A stretch of DNA of 64,000 bases from Formivibrio citricus (GCF_900115065.1 NZ_FOVE01000001.1:1-64000); one strand, 5' to 3'. Counted from the first letter of the stretch, positions 1 through 8,812 are shown. Notes: generated from the letters alone by a model not told the origin. Numbers and translations: made by a program.

Positions 1-1
1 G

Positions 2-493
2 TTCGTGACCGGCCTCGTCGTCTTCATCCTGCCGTCGGCCCTGCCGCTGATGGGCTGCTTCGCCTTCGGCAACTTCGTCAAGGAATCGGGCTGCCTGGAG
101 CGTCTGACCAAGACCATGCAGAACGAACTGATGAACCTCGCCACCATCTTCCTGGGTTTGGGCGTGGGCATGCAGATGATGGGCGACAAGTTCCTGAACC
201 TGGAAACGCTGGGCATCCTGCTGCTGGGCGCCCTGGCCTTCGCGCTGGGCACCGCTGGCGGCGTGATCTTCGCCAAGGTGATGAACATCTTCTCGCCGAA
301 GAACCTGATCAACCCGCTGATTGGCTCTGCCGGTGTATCGGCCTTCCCGATGGCCGCGCGCGTATCCAACAAGCTGGGTCTGGAAGCCGATCCGCACAAC
401 TTCCTGCTGATGCATGCGCTGGGCGCCAACGTGGCCGGCCAGATTGGCTCGGTGGTGGCTGCAGGTGTGATGCTGGCGATCTTTGGTTACTAA
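2..493 (+). CDS. oadB: Na+-translocating decarboxylase beta subunit, C-terminal part
   Basis: This is the last 163 codons of a polytopic membrane protein; the reading frame is open to the left edge, so the start lies outside the window. The residues resemble the end of OadB/GcdB/MmdB, the subunit that couples decarboxylation of a biotin-bound acid to outward Na+ pumping. The hydrophobic stretches, the [18 protein letters not shown] segment and the [21 protein letters not shown] ending region are typical of the family C-terminus. Which acid is decarboxylated (oxaloacetate, glutaconyl-CoA or methylmalonyl-CoA) cannot be told without the alpha subunit, which should lie upstream. A strong terminator follows 25 bases after the stop codon, so this is the last gene of its operon. 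Confidence 0.88.
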   Translation, partial: FVTGLVVFILPSALPLMGCFAFGNFVKESGCLERLTKTMQNELMNLATIFLGLGVGMQMMGDKFLNLETLGILLLGALAFALGTAGGVIFAKVMNIFSPKNLINPLIGSAGVSAFPMAARVSNKLGLEADPHNFLLMHALGANVAGQIGSVVAAGVMLAIFGY

Positions 494-517
494 GCAACAC
501 GTTCTCGCAACAAAGCA

Positions 518-547
518 GCGGGTGGTCTTCGGACCGCCCGCTTTTTT
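518..547 (+). terminator. Rho-independent terminator after oadB
   Basis: A 10-bp stem (518-527 with 532-541, one G-T pair) is closed by a TTCG tetraloop and followed by six T residues at 542-547. This is a textbook intrinsic terminator for the decarboxylase operon. Confidence 0.93.
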
Positions 548-812
548 GTTGTCAATGCCTTCGTATTGTGTATTGCTCAATGTTTTTATATTGCATTGCA
601 GCAATTGTTTTTTTGTCTCCTGACATGCCAGTGATCCCGTCACGCAATATTTTGTAAAAAATCAATTCATGCAATGGCAAGCCCCGCATCCGTGTGCTAC
701 GTTGAAATGGCGAGCGCATTTTTTATAAATGTTTTATGAATATAACTATTTGCTGCGCTGCAATATTTTATGTTTGCTGTTGTTGATTCGTTTTTAATAT
801 GGGAGACAATAA
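548..812. promoter_or_regulatory. AT-rich intergenic region upstream of phaB
   Basis: There is no coding sequence here. The region is much richer in A+T than its surroundings, particularly 720-800, and must carry the phaB promoter. It holds repeated TGC-containing motifs: ATTGC at 590-594 mirrored by GCAAT at 601-605, and GCTGCGCTGC near 752-761. PhaR-type regulators of polyhydroxyalkanoate genes are known to bind TGC-rich sequence, so these are candidate sites, but this is inference. The ribosome binding site GGGAGA precedes the phaB ATG. Confidence 0.4.
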
Positions 813-1553
813 ATGCAACGAGTGGCTCTGATTACAGGTGGCATGGGCGGACTGGGTGAGGCAATCTGCATCAAGCTCGCCGAGTTGGGCGATAAGGTCA
901 TTACGACCCACAGCCCTGGCAACAAGAGCGCCCATGAGTGGCTGCGTCGCATGAATGACATGGGGTACGGCTTCAAGGCATACCCGTGCGATGTCGCTGA
1001 CTTTGATTCCTGCAAGGCCTGTGTGGAGCAAGTCGTGGCCGAAAATGGCCATGTGGATGTGCTGATCAACAATGCCGGCATTACCCGCGACATGACGTTC
1101 AAGAAAATGACCAAAGCCGATTGGGATGCGGTCATTCATACCAACCTGGATTCCGTATTCAACATGACCAAGCAAGTGCTGGATGGCATGGTGGATCGCG
1201 GCTGGGGACGTGTGATCAACGTGTCGTCGGTGAACGGTACCAAGGGCGCTTTTGGCCAGACCAACTATTCCGCCGCCAAGGCAGGGATGCACGGCTTCAC
1301 CAAAGCGCTGGCATTGGAAGTGGCCAAGAAAGGGGTGACGGTGAATACCATTTCGCCGGGCTATATCGGCACCAATATGGTCATGGCCATTCCCGAGGAA
1401 GTGCTGGAAACCAAGATCCTGCCGCAAATTCCGCTGGCGCGACTGGGTCGCCCGGAAGAGATTGCGGGCTTGTGCGCCTATCTCGCTTCGGAAGAGGCTG
1501 CATTTATCAGCGGGGCCAATATTTCCATCAACGGCGGTCAGCACATGTTCTGA
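813..1553 (+). CDS. phaB: Acetoacetyl-CoA reductase (PHB synthesis)
   Basis: This short-chain dehydrogenase of 246 residues reduces acetoacetyl-CoA to (R)-3-hydroxybutyryl-CoA with NADPH, the second step of polyhydroxybutyrate synthesis. The Rossmann glycine motif TGGMGGLG is at residues 8-15, NNAG at 86-89, the catalytic Ser at about 138-139 and the YxxxK pair at Tyr152/Lys156. Length, the ITRDMTFKKM segment and the C-terminal SINGGQHMF are typical of PhaB rather than FabG. The ATG is preceded by a GGGAGA ribosome binding site. It stands alone: phaC and phaA are not adjacent, and a bidirectional terminator follows. A FabG-like role is the main alternative and is less likely. Confidence 0.93.
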   Translation: MQRVALITGGMGGLGEAICIKLAELGDKVITTHSPGNKSAHEWLRRMNDMGYGFKAYPCDVADFDSCKACVEQVVAENGHVDVLINNAGITRDMTFKKMTKADWDAVIHTNLDSVFNMTKQVLDGMVDRGWGRVINVSSVNGTKGAFGQTNYSAAKAGMHGFTKALALEVAKKGVTVNTISPGYIGTNMVMAIPEEVLETKILPQIPLARLGRPEEIAGLCAYLASEEAAFISGANISINGGQHMF

Positions 1554-1570
1554 TTGTGCCTCCCCGGCAA

Positions 1571-1600
1571 AAACCCCGGTTTTTCAGCCGGGGTTTTTTT
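1571..1600. terminator. Bidirectional terminator between phaB and the glycosyltransferase
   Basis: The stem CCCCGG/CCGGGG (1574-1579 with 1588-1593) is extended by AAA/TTT pairs and followed by seven T residues. The A-run on the left gives T-runs on the opposite strand, so it can stop both converging genes. The stop codon of the minus-strand glycosyltransferase (1599-1601) overlaps its right edge. Confidence 0.88.
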
Positions 1601-2495
1601 ATGCGGCCCTCTTCTGGCCGGAAGTCTTCAGACGTTTGATCTCGAAACGGAATAACTTTCCAATTCCGGCCAATTTCCAGGGGGCGCGCCGGAATATCTG
1701 CCAGACCAACCGGCGTGCGGCCTGGTGGTCTCCAATTCGGTACAGGTGGCCGACAAGGCTGTCGTGATAGTGTTGCCAGAGCTGCGGATATCGTTCCAGG
1801 AAGCTCTGGTTTTTCTTCACCAGGATGCGATAACTGTCCACGAAGCGCTGGTAGTTTCGTCCCCGGCTCAAACTGGCCCCGGCGTGGAGGTGGATGTTGA
1901 GGAGCACTTCGGGAACTGGCATGCCGATATGGCCGGCTGTTTCCAGCCTGAAAAGCAGGTCGAGATCCTCGGCGACGGGCATCGATTCATCGAATCCCCC
2001 CACCTGTTCCAGGAGCGTTTTGCGTATCAGCAGCCCGTATGAGGCTGCCAGTTGCGTCAGATAGCGTTTGTTCGTGTCGGCTTCGAGCCAGACTTGATCC
2101 CTGCATTCCACCTGTCCATCGCTGTGCCAGAAATGGCGGCGGATGCCGCTCCAGTGCCAGCCGGCTTCCGGGTGTTGCTGGATCAGCGCATGGTGACGTT
2201 CCAGAAATTCCGGCCAGTATTCGTCATCGTCATCAAGAAAAGCGATCCATTCGCCGGTTGCCGCGCGAATGCCGGTGTTGCGCGCCGCAGAGGCGCCACG
2301 CGGTGTTTCGTGGCGCAGAATCCTGATCCGGTCTTCTGCGAGCGAGGCCAGCCATTCCCTCGTTCCATCGCTGGAGCCATCGTCCACGATGACAAGTTCG
2401 AAATCGCGAAACTTCTGACCCAAAACACTGTTGACCGCGCGCTGGAGGAGTTCGGCGCGGTTATGCGTCGGCAGGACAATGCTAAATAAAGACAT
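1599..2495 (-). CDS. Family 2 glycosyltransferase
   Basis: This 298-residue GT-A fold glycosyltransferase has an N-terminal nucleotide-sugar domain opening with SIVLPTHNRA. It has the VDDGSSDGT motif near residue 35 and an acidic DXD-type stretch (FLDDDDEYWP) near residue 85 for metal and UDP-sugar binding. The GGFDES and EDLDLLFR motifs typical of inverting GT2 enzymes lie near residue 175. The C-terminal 80 residues are basic. The frame remains open far upstream, but that part is the antisense shadow of uvrC; the ATG at 2495 matches the family start. The acceptor is unknown, with cell-surface polysaccharide or LPS most likely. No neighbouring polysaccharide genes are present, and a palindromic element lies just upstream. 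Confidence 0.88.
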   Translation of the reverse strand: MSLFSIVLPTHNRAELLQRAVNSVLGQKFRDFELVIVDDGSSDGTREWLASLAEDRIRILRHETPRGASAARNTGIRAATGEWIAFLDDDDEYWPEFLERHHALIQQHPEAGWHWSGIRRHFWHSDGQVECRDQVWLEADTNKRYLTQLAASYGLLIRKTLLEQVGGFDESMPVAEDLDLLFRLETAGHIGMPVPEVLLNIHLHAGASLSRGRNYQRFVDSYRILVKKNQSFLERYPQLWQHYHDSLVGHLYRIGDHQAARRLVWQIFRRAPWKLAGIGKLFRFEIKRLKTSGQKRAA

Positions 2496-2561
2496 GGCGA
2501 CAGGAATCGAAACGTGAGGGATGCATGATAACCTGCATGAGAGGCCAAGCGTTATTCGACA

Positions 2562-2705
2562 AGAACCTGTTTGCGATCTTGCTGCGAAGCCGTGATCGGG
2601 GCTCATGCGCTGCTCAAAATCCTCATGTACTACTTGTACATTCCGGTTTTTGCGCTGCTCTTTACCCCGCTGACGGCCTCTCGCGACAGATCGTGAACGG
2701 GTTCT
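2562..2705. repeat. Palindromic miniature element, copy 1 (class I ends)
   Basis: This 144-base element is one long imperfect palindrome. Its ends AGAACCTGTTTGCGATCT (2562-2579) and AGATCGTGAACGGGTTCT (2688-2705) are inverted repeats matching at 15 of 18 positions. The inner arms (GCGAAGCCGTGATCGGGG against the complement of CCCCGCTGACGGCCTCTCGC) also pair, and the exact centre is ATGTAC-TACTT-GTACAT at 2625-2641. A second copy with the same ends is at 37312-37454. It lies between two divergent genes and contains no credible gene. Confidence 0.85.
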
Positions 2706-2747
2706 AAGATTCTGAAACTGTTTCCGAAAGACATCCTGAAAACACCC

Positions 2748-4586
2748 ATGACAACCGATCAAGACCGTGCTGCGCTGCAGGCCAGCCTGCACGAAACCGT
2801 CAAGGCCCTGCCGCATCTGCCGGGCGTGTACCGCTATCTGGACGCGGCGGGCAACGTGCTGTACGTCGGCAAGGCCATCGATCTCAGAAAGCGTGTCGGC
2901 TCGTATTTCCAGAAGACTGACCACAGCCCGCGCATCCGCCTGATGCTGAACCAGGTGGTAAAGATCGAAACCACGGTGGTGCGCTCGGAAGCCGAGGCGC
3001 TGCTGCTGGAAAACAACCTGATCAAGGCGCTCGCTCCCCGCTACAACATCCTGTTCCGCGACGACAAGTCCTATCCCTATCTGGTGATTACTGGGCATGA
3101 CTATCCGCGCCTGGCTTACTATCGGGGCGCGCTGGACCGCAAGAACCAGTATTTCGGGCCGTTCCCCAACGGTTTTGCGGTGAAGGAAAGCATCCAGTTG
3201 CTGCAGAAGGTGTTCCGCCTGCGCACTTGCGAGGACACGGTGTTCGCCAATCGCTCGCGGCCGTGCCTGTTGTTCCAGATCAAGCGTTGTTCCGCGCCTT
3301 GCACGCACGAGATCAGCGACGAGGATTACCGCCGCGATGTCACGAACGCCGTGCAGTTCTTCAACGGCAAGACCAATGAGTTGCTGGAAGAGCTCGAAGC
3401 GCGCATGCAGGCGCTGTCGGCTGAATGGAAGTTCGAGGAGGCTGCCGCGGTGCGCGACCGCATCCAGGCATTGGCGCGGGTACAGGAAAAACAGTTCGTT
3501 TCGTCGAACACCAGCGAGCAGGATGTCGACATCATCGCCTGCGTCGAAAGCCCCGCCGGCTTGTGCGTGAACCTGGCGATGGTGCGCGGCGGACGGCATG
3601 TCGGCGACAAGAACCTGTTCCCGAGTCACTGCGACGGCTACGAGCCCGCGCAGGCGCTGGAGGCGTTCATCGGTCAGCATTATCTGGAGCGCAGCGTACC
3701 GCCGCTGATCCTGTGTTCGCCCGAACCGGACAATGTCGCGATGCTCATGGAAACCTTGAGCGCGCAGGCCGGGCGCAAGGTGTTGCTTAACAGTAACCCG
3801 AACGGCCCGCGGCGGGTGTGGCTGGAAATGGCCGCGAAGAATGCCGAACTGGCGCTGGCGCAGCGCGCGTTGCACAGTGCGACGCAGGAGGGTCGACTTG
3901 CCGCACTGATCGAAGCGCTGAACCTGCCCGATACCACCCAGCGCATCGAATGCTTTGACATCTCGCACACGATGGGCGAGGCGACCGTGGCCTCGTGCGT
4001 GGTGTTCGACCGTGGCGACATGCAACCCAAGGAATATCGGCGCTACAACATCGAAGGCATCACGGCGGGCGACGATTACGCCGCCATGAAGCAGGTACTC
4101 GAACGCCGCTATGGCAAGATCGCAGCCGGGGAGGGCGTCGCGCCCGATCTGGTGCTCATAGATGGCGGCAAGGGGCAATTGGCGCAGGCCGAAGCGGTGA
4201 TGGCGGAGATCGGCCTTGGCGATCCCGCGCTGGTCGGCGTAGCCAAGGGCGAAACGCGCAAAGCCGGGCTGGAGCAATTGATCGTGGCTATAACGGGAAA
4301 TACGCTACAATTGCCGCGCGATCATCCCGGCCTGCATTTGATCCAGCAGATCCGCGACGAAGCCCACCGTTTCGCCATCACCGGGCACCGTGCACGCCGT
4401 GCCAAGGCACGGGTTGCCTCCAGCCTGGAAGACATCGAAGGTGTGGGGCCGAAACGCCGGCAAAAGCTCCTCACGCGCTTCGGCGGCTTGCAGGGCGTGA
4501 AGGCGGCCAGCGTGGACGACCTGATGCAGGTGGACGGGATCAGCCGCACACTTGCCGAAACCATTTATGCCGCACTGAGAGGCTGA
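2748..4586 (+). CDS. uvrC: UvrABC excinuclease subunit C
   Basis: This is nucleotide excision repair endonuclease UvrC (612 residues, normal length). Once UvrB is loaded at a lesion, UvrC makes the 3' and then the 5' incision. The N-terminal GIY-YIG domain begins at [19 protein letters not shown] (about residues 25-43). A UvrB-binding UVR motif lies near 205-240, the RNase H-like 5' nuclease domain contains [10 protein letters not shown] and [10 protein letters not shown], and the C-terminal double helix-hairpin-helix carries [13 protein letters not shown] and [13 protein letters not shown]. It is followed after one base by pgsA, the widespread uvrC-pgsA pair. The ribosome binding site is weak. 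Confidence 0.97.
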   Translation: MTTDQDRAALQASLHETVKALPHLPGVYRYLDAAGNVLYVGKAIDLRKRVGSYFQKTDHSPRIRLMLNQVVKIETTVVRSEAEALLLENNLIKALAPRYNILFRDDKSYPYLVITGHDYPRLAYYRGALDRKNQYFGPFPNGFAVKESIQLLQKVFRLRTCEDTVFANRSRPCLLFQIKRCSAPCTHEISDEDYRRDVTNAVQFFNGKTNELLEELEARMQALSAEWKFEEAAAVRDRIQALARVQEKQFVSSNTSEQDVDIIACVESPAGLCVNLAMVRGGRHVGDKNLFPSHCDGYEPAQALEAFIGQHYLERSVPPLILCSPEPDNVAMLMETLSAQAGRKVLLNSNPNGPRRVWLEMAAKNAELALAQRALHSATQEGRLAALIEALNLPDTTQRIECFDISHTMGEATVASCVVFDRGDMQPKEYRRYNIEGITAGDDYAAMKQVLERRYGKIAAGEGVAPDLVLIDGGKGQLAQAEAVMAEIGLGDPALVGVAKGETRKAGLEQLIVAITGNTLQLPRDHPGLHLIQQIRDEAHRFAITGHRARRAKARVASSLEDIEGVGPKRRQKLLTRFGGLQGVKAASVDDLMQVDGISRTLAETIYAALRG

Positions 4587-4587
4587 A

Positions 4588-5160
4588 GTGCCCTTGAACA
4601 TACCTATTGTCCTGACCTGGTTCCGCGTGGCGTTGATCCCGGTCTTTACCGTGCTGTTTTACCTGCCGGAAACAACTTTGTCCCTGCAGCACCAGAACGA
4701 GATCGGCGCGCTGATCTTTGCCTTGGGCGGCATCACCGACTGGCTCGATGGCTACCTTGCGCGGCGCTGGAACCAGACTTCGAGCTTCGGCGCGTTCCTC
4801 GACCCGGTCGCGGACAAGCTGCTGGTCGCGGCGGCGCTGATCCTGCTGGTGGAACTGAACCGTGCGCCGGCCTGGCTGGCAGTCATCATCATGGGGCGCG
4901 AGATCACGATTTCTGCATTGCGCGAGTGGATGGCGCAACTGGGCAAGGCCAAGAGCGTGGCCGTGGCCTATATCGGCAAATTGAAAACCGCCGCCCAGAT
5001 GGTCGCGATTTTCCTGCTCCTCTGGCAGGGGCCGCTGTTGTTCATGGCGGGCAAGCAGACGCAGTGGTTGGGAACGGTGGCGCTGTATGTGGCCGGTATT
5101 CTGACGATCGTTTCGATGTTCTATTACCTGCGGGTCGCCGCTCACCAATTCCGCGAGTGA
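4588..5160 (+). CDS. pgsA: CDP-diacylglycerol-glycerol-3-phosphate 3-phosphatidyltransferase
   Basis: PgsA makes phosphatidylglycerol phosphate, the committed step to phosphatidylglycerol and cardiolipin, at the inner membrane. The CDP-alcohol phosphotransferase signature is complete: D54-G55-x2-A58-R59-x8-G-x3-D-x3-D in DGYLARRW through FLDPVAD. There are several transmembrane segments, and the 190-residue length is normal. The start is GTG at 4588, one base after the uvrC stop and behind GAGAGG. The stop codon falls inside the first bases of a palindromic repeat (5158-5281), so transcription must leave through that element. Confidence 0.95.
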   Translation: MPLNIPIVLTWFRVALIPVFTVLFYLPETTLSLQHQNEIGALIFALGGITDWLDGYLARRWNQTSSFGAFLDPVADKLLVAAALILLVELNRAPAWLAVIIMGREITISALREWMAQLGKAKSVAVAYIGKLKTAAQMVAIFLLLWQGPLLFMAGKQTQWLGTVALYVAGILTIVSMFYYLRVAAHQFRE

Positions 5161-5281
5161 CAGGCGGCTGCGCCTGCGCATTTTGCAGTCACGCGGTGCT
5201 CGGAATCCTCATGTACTCCATGTACATTCCGGTTCCTGTGCTCCGGGTTCCCGCAAACTGCTTTGGCTCGCTCGCCTGTCA
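5158..5281. repeat. Palindromic miniature element, copy 2 (class III ends)
   Basis: This element is bounded by TGACAGGCG (5158-5166) and CGCCTGTCA (5273-5281), an exact 9-bp inverted repeat, with the core hairpin ATGTAC-TCCAT-GTACAT at 5211-5227 at its centre. The flanks of the core (CGGAATCCTC on the left, TCCGGTTCCTG on the right) are the same as in the other copies although the outer arms differ. The first 84 bases recur at 5364-5447 with one mismatch. Confidence 0.83.
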
Positions 5282-5363
5282 GTGACTTTGTCGATTTCGC
5301 CTTGCCGTGCTGTCTGCACTGTCTGCGGCTTGTCTTCGCGTCACTGACAATTTCCAAATGGAA

Positions 5364-5447
5364 TGACAGGCGGCTGCGCCTGCGCATTTTGCAGTCACGC
5401 GGTGCTCGGAATCCTCATGTACGCCATGTACATTCCGGTTCCTGTGC
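5364..5447. repeat. Palindromic miniature element, copy 3, right arm lost
   Basis: This is an 84-base direct repeat of 5158-5241 (83 of 84 identical; T5217 becomes G5423, in the hairpin loop). It keeps the left arm and the core hairpin, but the right arm is replaced by a different dispersed repeat, CGTCATACCGGCGCAGGCCGG, starting near 5455. The rest of 5282-5574 contains no gene. A further low-complexity repeat resembling GGTGCGCATGGCGCCCCCTACC is at 5533-5554. Confidence 0.75.
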
Positions 5448-5574
5448 ATTTTTGTCGTCATACCGGCGCAGGCCGGTATCCAGTTGCAGGGTGCGCATGT
5501 GTTGCGCACGCGGGCATGACGTTTGACCGGGATGGTGCGCATGGCGCCCCCTACCTTGCTTGCGGATAACGACC

Positions 5575-6738
5575 GTGTTCCCATCCCATCCCGGCCTGAG
5601 GGCCATCGCCGCTTACTACCTGTTCTATTACGGGTTCGTGGGCGTTTTTTCGCCGTACTGGGGCCCGTATCTGCGGGCGCTGGGTGTGTCGATGGCAATG
5701 ATCGGGCTGATGACTTCCCTGCCGCAGATCAACCGTATCTATGCCCCTGCGCTCTGGGGCTGGCTGGCGGACCGCACTGGCCGCCGCAGCGCCATCCTGC
5801 GCCTGGCCGGCCTGGGCAGCCTCGCCGGTTTCTCCACGCTGCTGTTTACCCAGGATGCGGATTGGATGTTTGCCGCCATCCTGATCGCCAGTTTCTTCTG
5901 GAGCGCAGCCCTGCCGCAGGTCGAAGCCACGACCATGAGCATTCTCAAGGGCGATAGCGGCGGGTATGCGCGGCTGCGGATCTGGGGGTCGGTCGGTTTC
6001 ATTCTCGCCACGCTGGCGGGGGGCTATTTCGTCGATCACTGGGGCGTGCAAGCCTTGCCCGCGCTCGTGGTGGGCATCATGGCCGGAGTCGCCATTCTGG
6101 CCTGGTTCGTGCCGGATGCGGGAGCAAGCCGCAAGCAAGAAGGCAGCGCCGGTTTGCGCGAGATTCTGTATCGCCGCGAAGTGATGGCGCTGCTGGGCGG
6201 TTGTCTCCTGATCGGCGCGGCGCACGGGCTGTTGATGGGGTTCTACTCGATCCATCTCGACGAACATCATGTCGCCAAGCGCGCGATGGGCTGGCTGTGG
6301 TCGCTCGGGGTGGTCGCCGAGATCGGCTTGTTCTGGTGCATGACGCACCTGACCGGGCGCTTCCGCTTGCGTTCGCTTTACCTCTTTGCCATGTCGGTCG
6401 CGGTGGTGCGTTACCTGATGATCGGCTGGGGCGCAGACTGGATGACGGTGCTGGTCGCGGCGCAATTACTGCATGCCTTCACGTTTGCCGTGCATCATGC
6501 GGTATCGATTGCCTATGTTCACCGCTTCTTTGGCGCGGCGCATCGCACGCAGGGGCAGGCGCTGTACATCGTTTTCACCTTCGGCATCGGCGGCAGCCTG
6601 GGAACGCTCCTGACCGGCTGGTTCTGGAACGATCTGGGCGGCAACTGGATGTTCACCATGGCGTCACTGGTTTCGCTGCTGGCGCTGGTGATTTGTTGGC
6701 GCTGGCTGAAAGACACCGCCGAAGCGCTTTCAGCGTAA
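5575..6738 (+). CDS. MFS permease, HcaT/LacY-like family
   Basis: This is a twelve-helix major facilitator permease of about 387 residues. The first helix pattern AAYYLFYYGFVGVFSPYWGPY and the cytoplasmic loop WGWLADRTGRR (motif A-like, between helices 2 and 3) place it in the MFS_1-like branch with the 3-phenylpropionate transporter HcaT and nucleoside/sugar:H+ symporters. The substrate is not predictable. The start is chosen at GTG 5575 behind GGAT; a TTG at 5560 would add five residues. It stands between a repeat cluster and DAHP synthase, and its stop is 46 bases from the next start, so cotranscription is possible but no functional link is evident. Confidence 0.85.
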   Translation: MFPSHPGLRAIAAYYLFYYGFVGVFSPYWGPYLRALGVSMAMIGLMTSLPQINRIYAPALWGWLADRTGRRSAILRLAGLGSLAGFSTLLFTQDADWMFAAILIASFFWSAALPQVEATTMSILKGDSGGYARLRIWGSVGFILATLAGGYFVDHWGVQALPALVVGIMAGVAILAWFVPDAGASRKQEGSAGLREILYRREVMALLGGCLLIGAAHGLLMGFYSIHLDEHHVAKRAMGWLWSLGVVAEIGLFWCMTHLTGRFRLRSLYLFAMSVAVVRYLMIGWGADWMTVLVAAQLLHAFTFAVHHAVSIAYVHRFFGAAHRTQGQALYIVFTFGIGGSLGTLLTGWFWNDLGGNWMFTMASLVSLLALVICWRWLKDTAEALSA

Positions 6739-6784
6739 AATCTTTGTCTGACATTCAACTCAACGACACAAGCACGGAAAAACC

Positions 6785-7801
6785 ATGATCATTGTAATGA
6801 AGCACGGCGCGACCGAAGCCGAGATTCAGGCCGTCGTCGACAAGATCCGCGCGGCGGGCCATAAGGAGCACGTTTCGCGCGGCGCGGAGCTGACCATCAT
6901 CGGTGCGATTGGCGACGAATCCAGGCTCGACCCTGAATACTTCGAGATGATGCAGGGCGTTGAGCGCGCCACCCACATCGTCAAGCAATACCGCATCGTT
7001 TCGCGCGATACCCATCCGCAAGGCACGATTGTCAATATCCGCGGCATTCCTCTGGGTGGCGAGCAAATCCAGGTGATTGCCGGCCCGTGTTCGGTCGAAA
7101 CCCAGGAGCAGATGGACCTGGCCGCCGAAGGCGTCGTGGCGGCCGGCTGCCGCATGATGCGCGGCGGCGCGTTCAAGCCGCGTACCAGCCCGTATGCCTT
7201 CCAGGGGCTGGGCGTGGAAGGGTTGGAAATCTTCCAGAAGGCGGCCCGCAAGCACAACCTGCCCATCGTCACCGAGCTCATGGATGTGCGCATGCTCGAT
7301 ACTTTCATGGAGCACGATGTCGACGTGATCCAGATCGGCGCGCGCAACATGCAGAATTTCGACCTCCTGAAGGAAGTCGGGCGCGTCAACAAGCCGGTGA
7401 TCCTCAAGCGCGGTCTATCCGCCACGATCAGCGAATGGCTGATGTCCGCCGAATATATCGCCGCGGGCGGGAATCACGACATCATCTTCTGCGAGCGCGG
7501 CATCCGCACCTATGAAACCGCGTACCGCAACGTGCTCGACATCACCGCGATTCCGGTGCTCAAACGCGAAACCCACCTGCCGGTGATCGTCGACCCGTCG
7601 CATGCCGGCGGCAAGGCGTGGATGGTGCCGGCGCTGGCCCAAGCCGCCGTGGCGGCAGGCGCAGATGGTCTGATGATCGAAATGCATCCGAATCCCTGCG
7701 AAGCCTGGTGCGATGCCGACCAAGCGCTCAAGCCGCAGGAACTCAAGCAGCTCATGGACACCTTGTCCGTGATCGCCAAGGCCGTGGGGCGCACGCTTTG
7801 A
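6785..7801 (+). CDS. aroF: 3-deoxy-7-phosphoheptulonate synthase, type I-beta
   Basis: DAHP synthase condenses phosphoenolpyruvate with erythrose 4-phosphate, the entry to the shikimate pathway. At 338 residues it is the type I-beta form: an N-terminal ferredoxin-like domain (about 1-70, starting MIIVMKHGAT) precedes the TIM barrel. Barrel motifs seen are IAGPCSVET, GGAFKPRTSPYAFQGLG, IQIGARNMQNFDLL, KRGLSATISEW, CERGIRTYE and VDPSHAGGK, which carry the phosphate and metal ligands. The N-terminal domain usually confers feedback regulation. It overlaps tyrA by the TTGA junction, so the two are translationally coupled in an aromatic amino-acid operon. Confidence 0.95.
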   Translation: MIIVMKHGATEAEIQAVVDKIRAAGHKEHVSRGAELTIIGAIGDESRLDPEYFEMMQGVERATHIVKQYRIVSRDTHPQGTIVNIRGIPLGGEQIQVIAGPCSVETQEQMDLAAEGVVAAGCRMMRGGAFKPRTSPYAFQGLGVEGLEIFQKAARKHNLPIVTELMDVRMLDTFMEHDVDVIQIGARNMQNFDLLKEVGRVNKPVILKRGLSATISEWLMSAEYIAAGGNHDIIFCERGIRTYETAYRNVLDITAIPVLKRETHLPVIVDPSHAGGKAWMVPALAQAAVAAGADGLMIEMHPNPCEAWCDADQALKPQELKQLMDTLSVIAKAVGRTL

Positions 7802-8676
7802 GCGCCTCTGTTGCCCCGTTGCGCAAGCTGGTCCTGCTGGGAACCGGCCTGATCGCCGGTTCCTTTGCGCTCGCGCTGCGCCGTGCCGGCCTGGTTGCGC
7901 AGATCGTGGGCGTGGATTGTTGCGAGGGCAACCTGCAGCGTGCGTTGGCGCGCTCGGTCATCGACGTGGCGAGCCTGAATGCGGCCGCGGCGGTGCAGGG
8001 CGCCGATCTGGTCTTCCTGGGCGCGCCGGTCGGGCAGATGGGCAAGCTGATGCAGGCCATTGCGCCGCATCTGACCGCAGATTGCATCGTGACCGATGCG
8101 GGCTCGACCAAGCAGGATGTCTGCGAACTCTATCGCACGCATCTGGCCGGGCATCTCGCGCAGTGCGTTCCGGCTCATCCGATTGCCGGTTCTGCGCAAT
8201 CCGGCGCGGCAGCGGCCAGCGATGATCTGTACCAAGGCCGCCGGCTGGTGCTGACTCCGTTGCCGGAATCCAGTCACGTAGCCGTCGAACGGGTGCGGGC
8301 GCTGTGGCAAGCCTGCGGCGCCGAGGTTTGCACCATGACGGCAGCCGAGCACGACGGCATCTTCGCCGCGATCAGCCACACCCCGCAATTGCTGGCCTAC
8401 GCCTACATGAACGCCGTGCTCGACAACCCCGATGCCGCGCGTTGCCTGGATTTCGCCGCGACGGGTTTTCGCGACTTCACGCGCATCGCCGGGTCGAATC
8501 CGGACATGTGGCGCGACATCGCGCTCGCCAACCGCTGCGCAATCCTGACCGAACTCAAGCAAAGCGCCGCGCGCATCGACGAGCTGATCGCACTGGTCGA
8601 ATCCGCAGACGGGCCGGGAATGCGCGCCTTCTTCGAGCGAGCAAGTGTGGCGCGCAATGCGTGGAACATGAAATAA
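7798..8676 (+). CDS. tyrA: Prephenate dehydrogenase
   Basis: TyrA oxidatively decarboxylates prephenate (or arogenate) with NAD(P)+ on the way to tyrosine. The dinucleotide-binding motif GTGLIAGSFALALRRAG starts at about residue 14. The substrate domain carries AHPIAGSAQSG and the SHTPQLLAYA helix with the catalytic His region. At 292 residues it is a stand-alone enzyme without a chorismate mutase domain. The start is TTG at 7798, sharing TTGA with the aroF stop, because no ATG or GTG is available in frame nearby; GGGG lies 9 bases upstream. The gene usually next in betaproteobacteria, aroA, is missing; a repeat pair fills the gap to cmk. Confidence 0.92.
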   Translation: MSASVAPLRKLVLLGTGLIAGSFALALRRAGLVAQIVGVDCCEGNLQRALARSVIDVASLNAAAAVQGADLVFLGAPVGQMGKLMQAIAPHLTADCIVTDAGSTKQDVCELYRTHLAGHLAQCVPAHPIAGSAQSGAAAASDDLYQGRRLVLTPLPESSHVAVERVRALWQACGAEVCTMTAAEHDGIFAAISHTPQLLAYAYMNAVLDNPDAARCLDFAATGFRDFTRIAGSNPDMWRDIALANRCAILTELKQSAARIDELIALVESADGPGMRAFFERASVARNAWNMK

Positions 8677-8692
8677 ATCCGAAAAACATTTG

Positions 8693-8812
8693 AACCACAG
8701 AGGCACAGAGAACACTGAGAAACCCATGCTTCAATATGCTGAACTTGTTTATCGAGTGAATTTCAGGCTGTTGTATTCGGGTTTTCTCCCCTTCTCCGTG
8801 ATGCTGTGGTGA
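8693..8812. repeat. CACAGAG-type inverted repeat pair, copy A
   Basis: The left half, GAACCACAGAGGCACAGAGA (8693-8712), faces a partly degenerate complementary right half, TTTTCTCC..TCTCCGTG..CTGTGGTGAG (about 8782-8813). The same half-sequence occurs at 25921-25955 and, as a better-preserved pair, at 49028-49126. It occupies the place where aroA normally sits between tyrA and cmk. Confidence 0.65.

Noticed and set aside
2496-4277. Continuation of the glycosyltransferase frame upstream through the complement of uvrC
   Set aside because: It is antisense to a clear uvrC; only the last 298 codons, from ATG 2495, resemble a glycosyltransferase.
5158-5447. CRISPR array
   Set aside because: There are only two near-identical 84-base units with a 122-base gap; each is a palindromic element, with no regular repeats and spacers and no cas genes.
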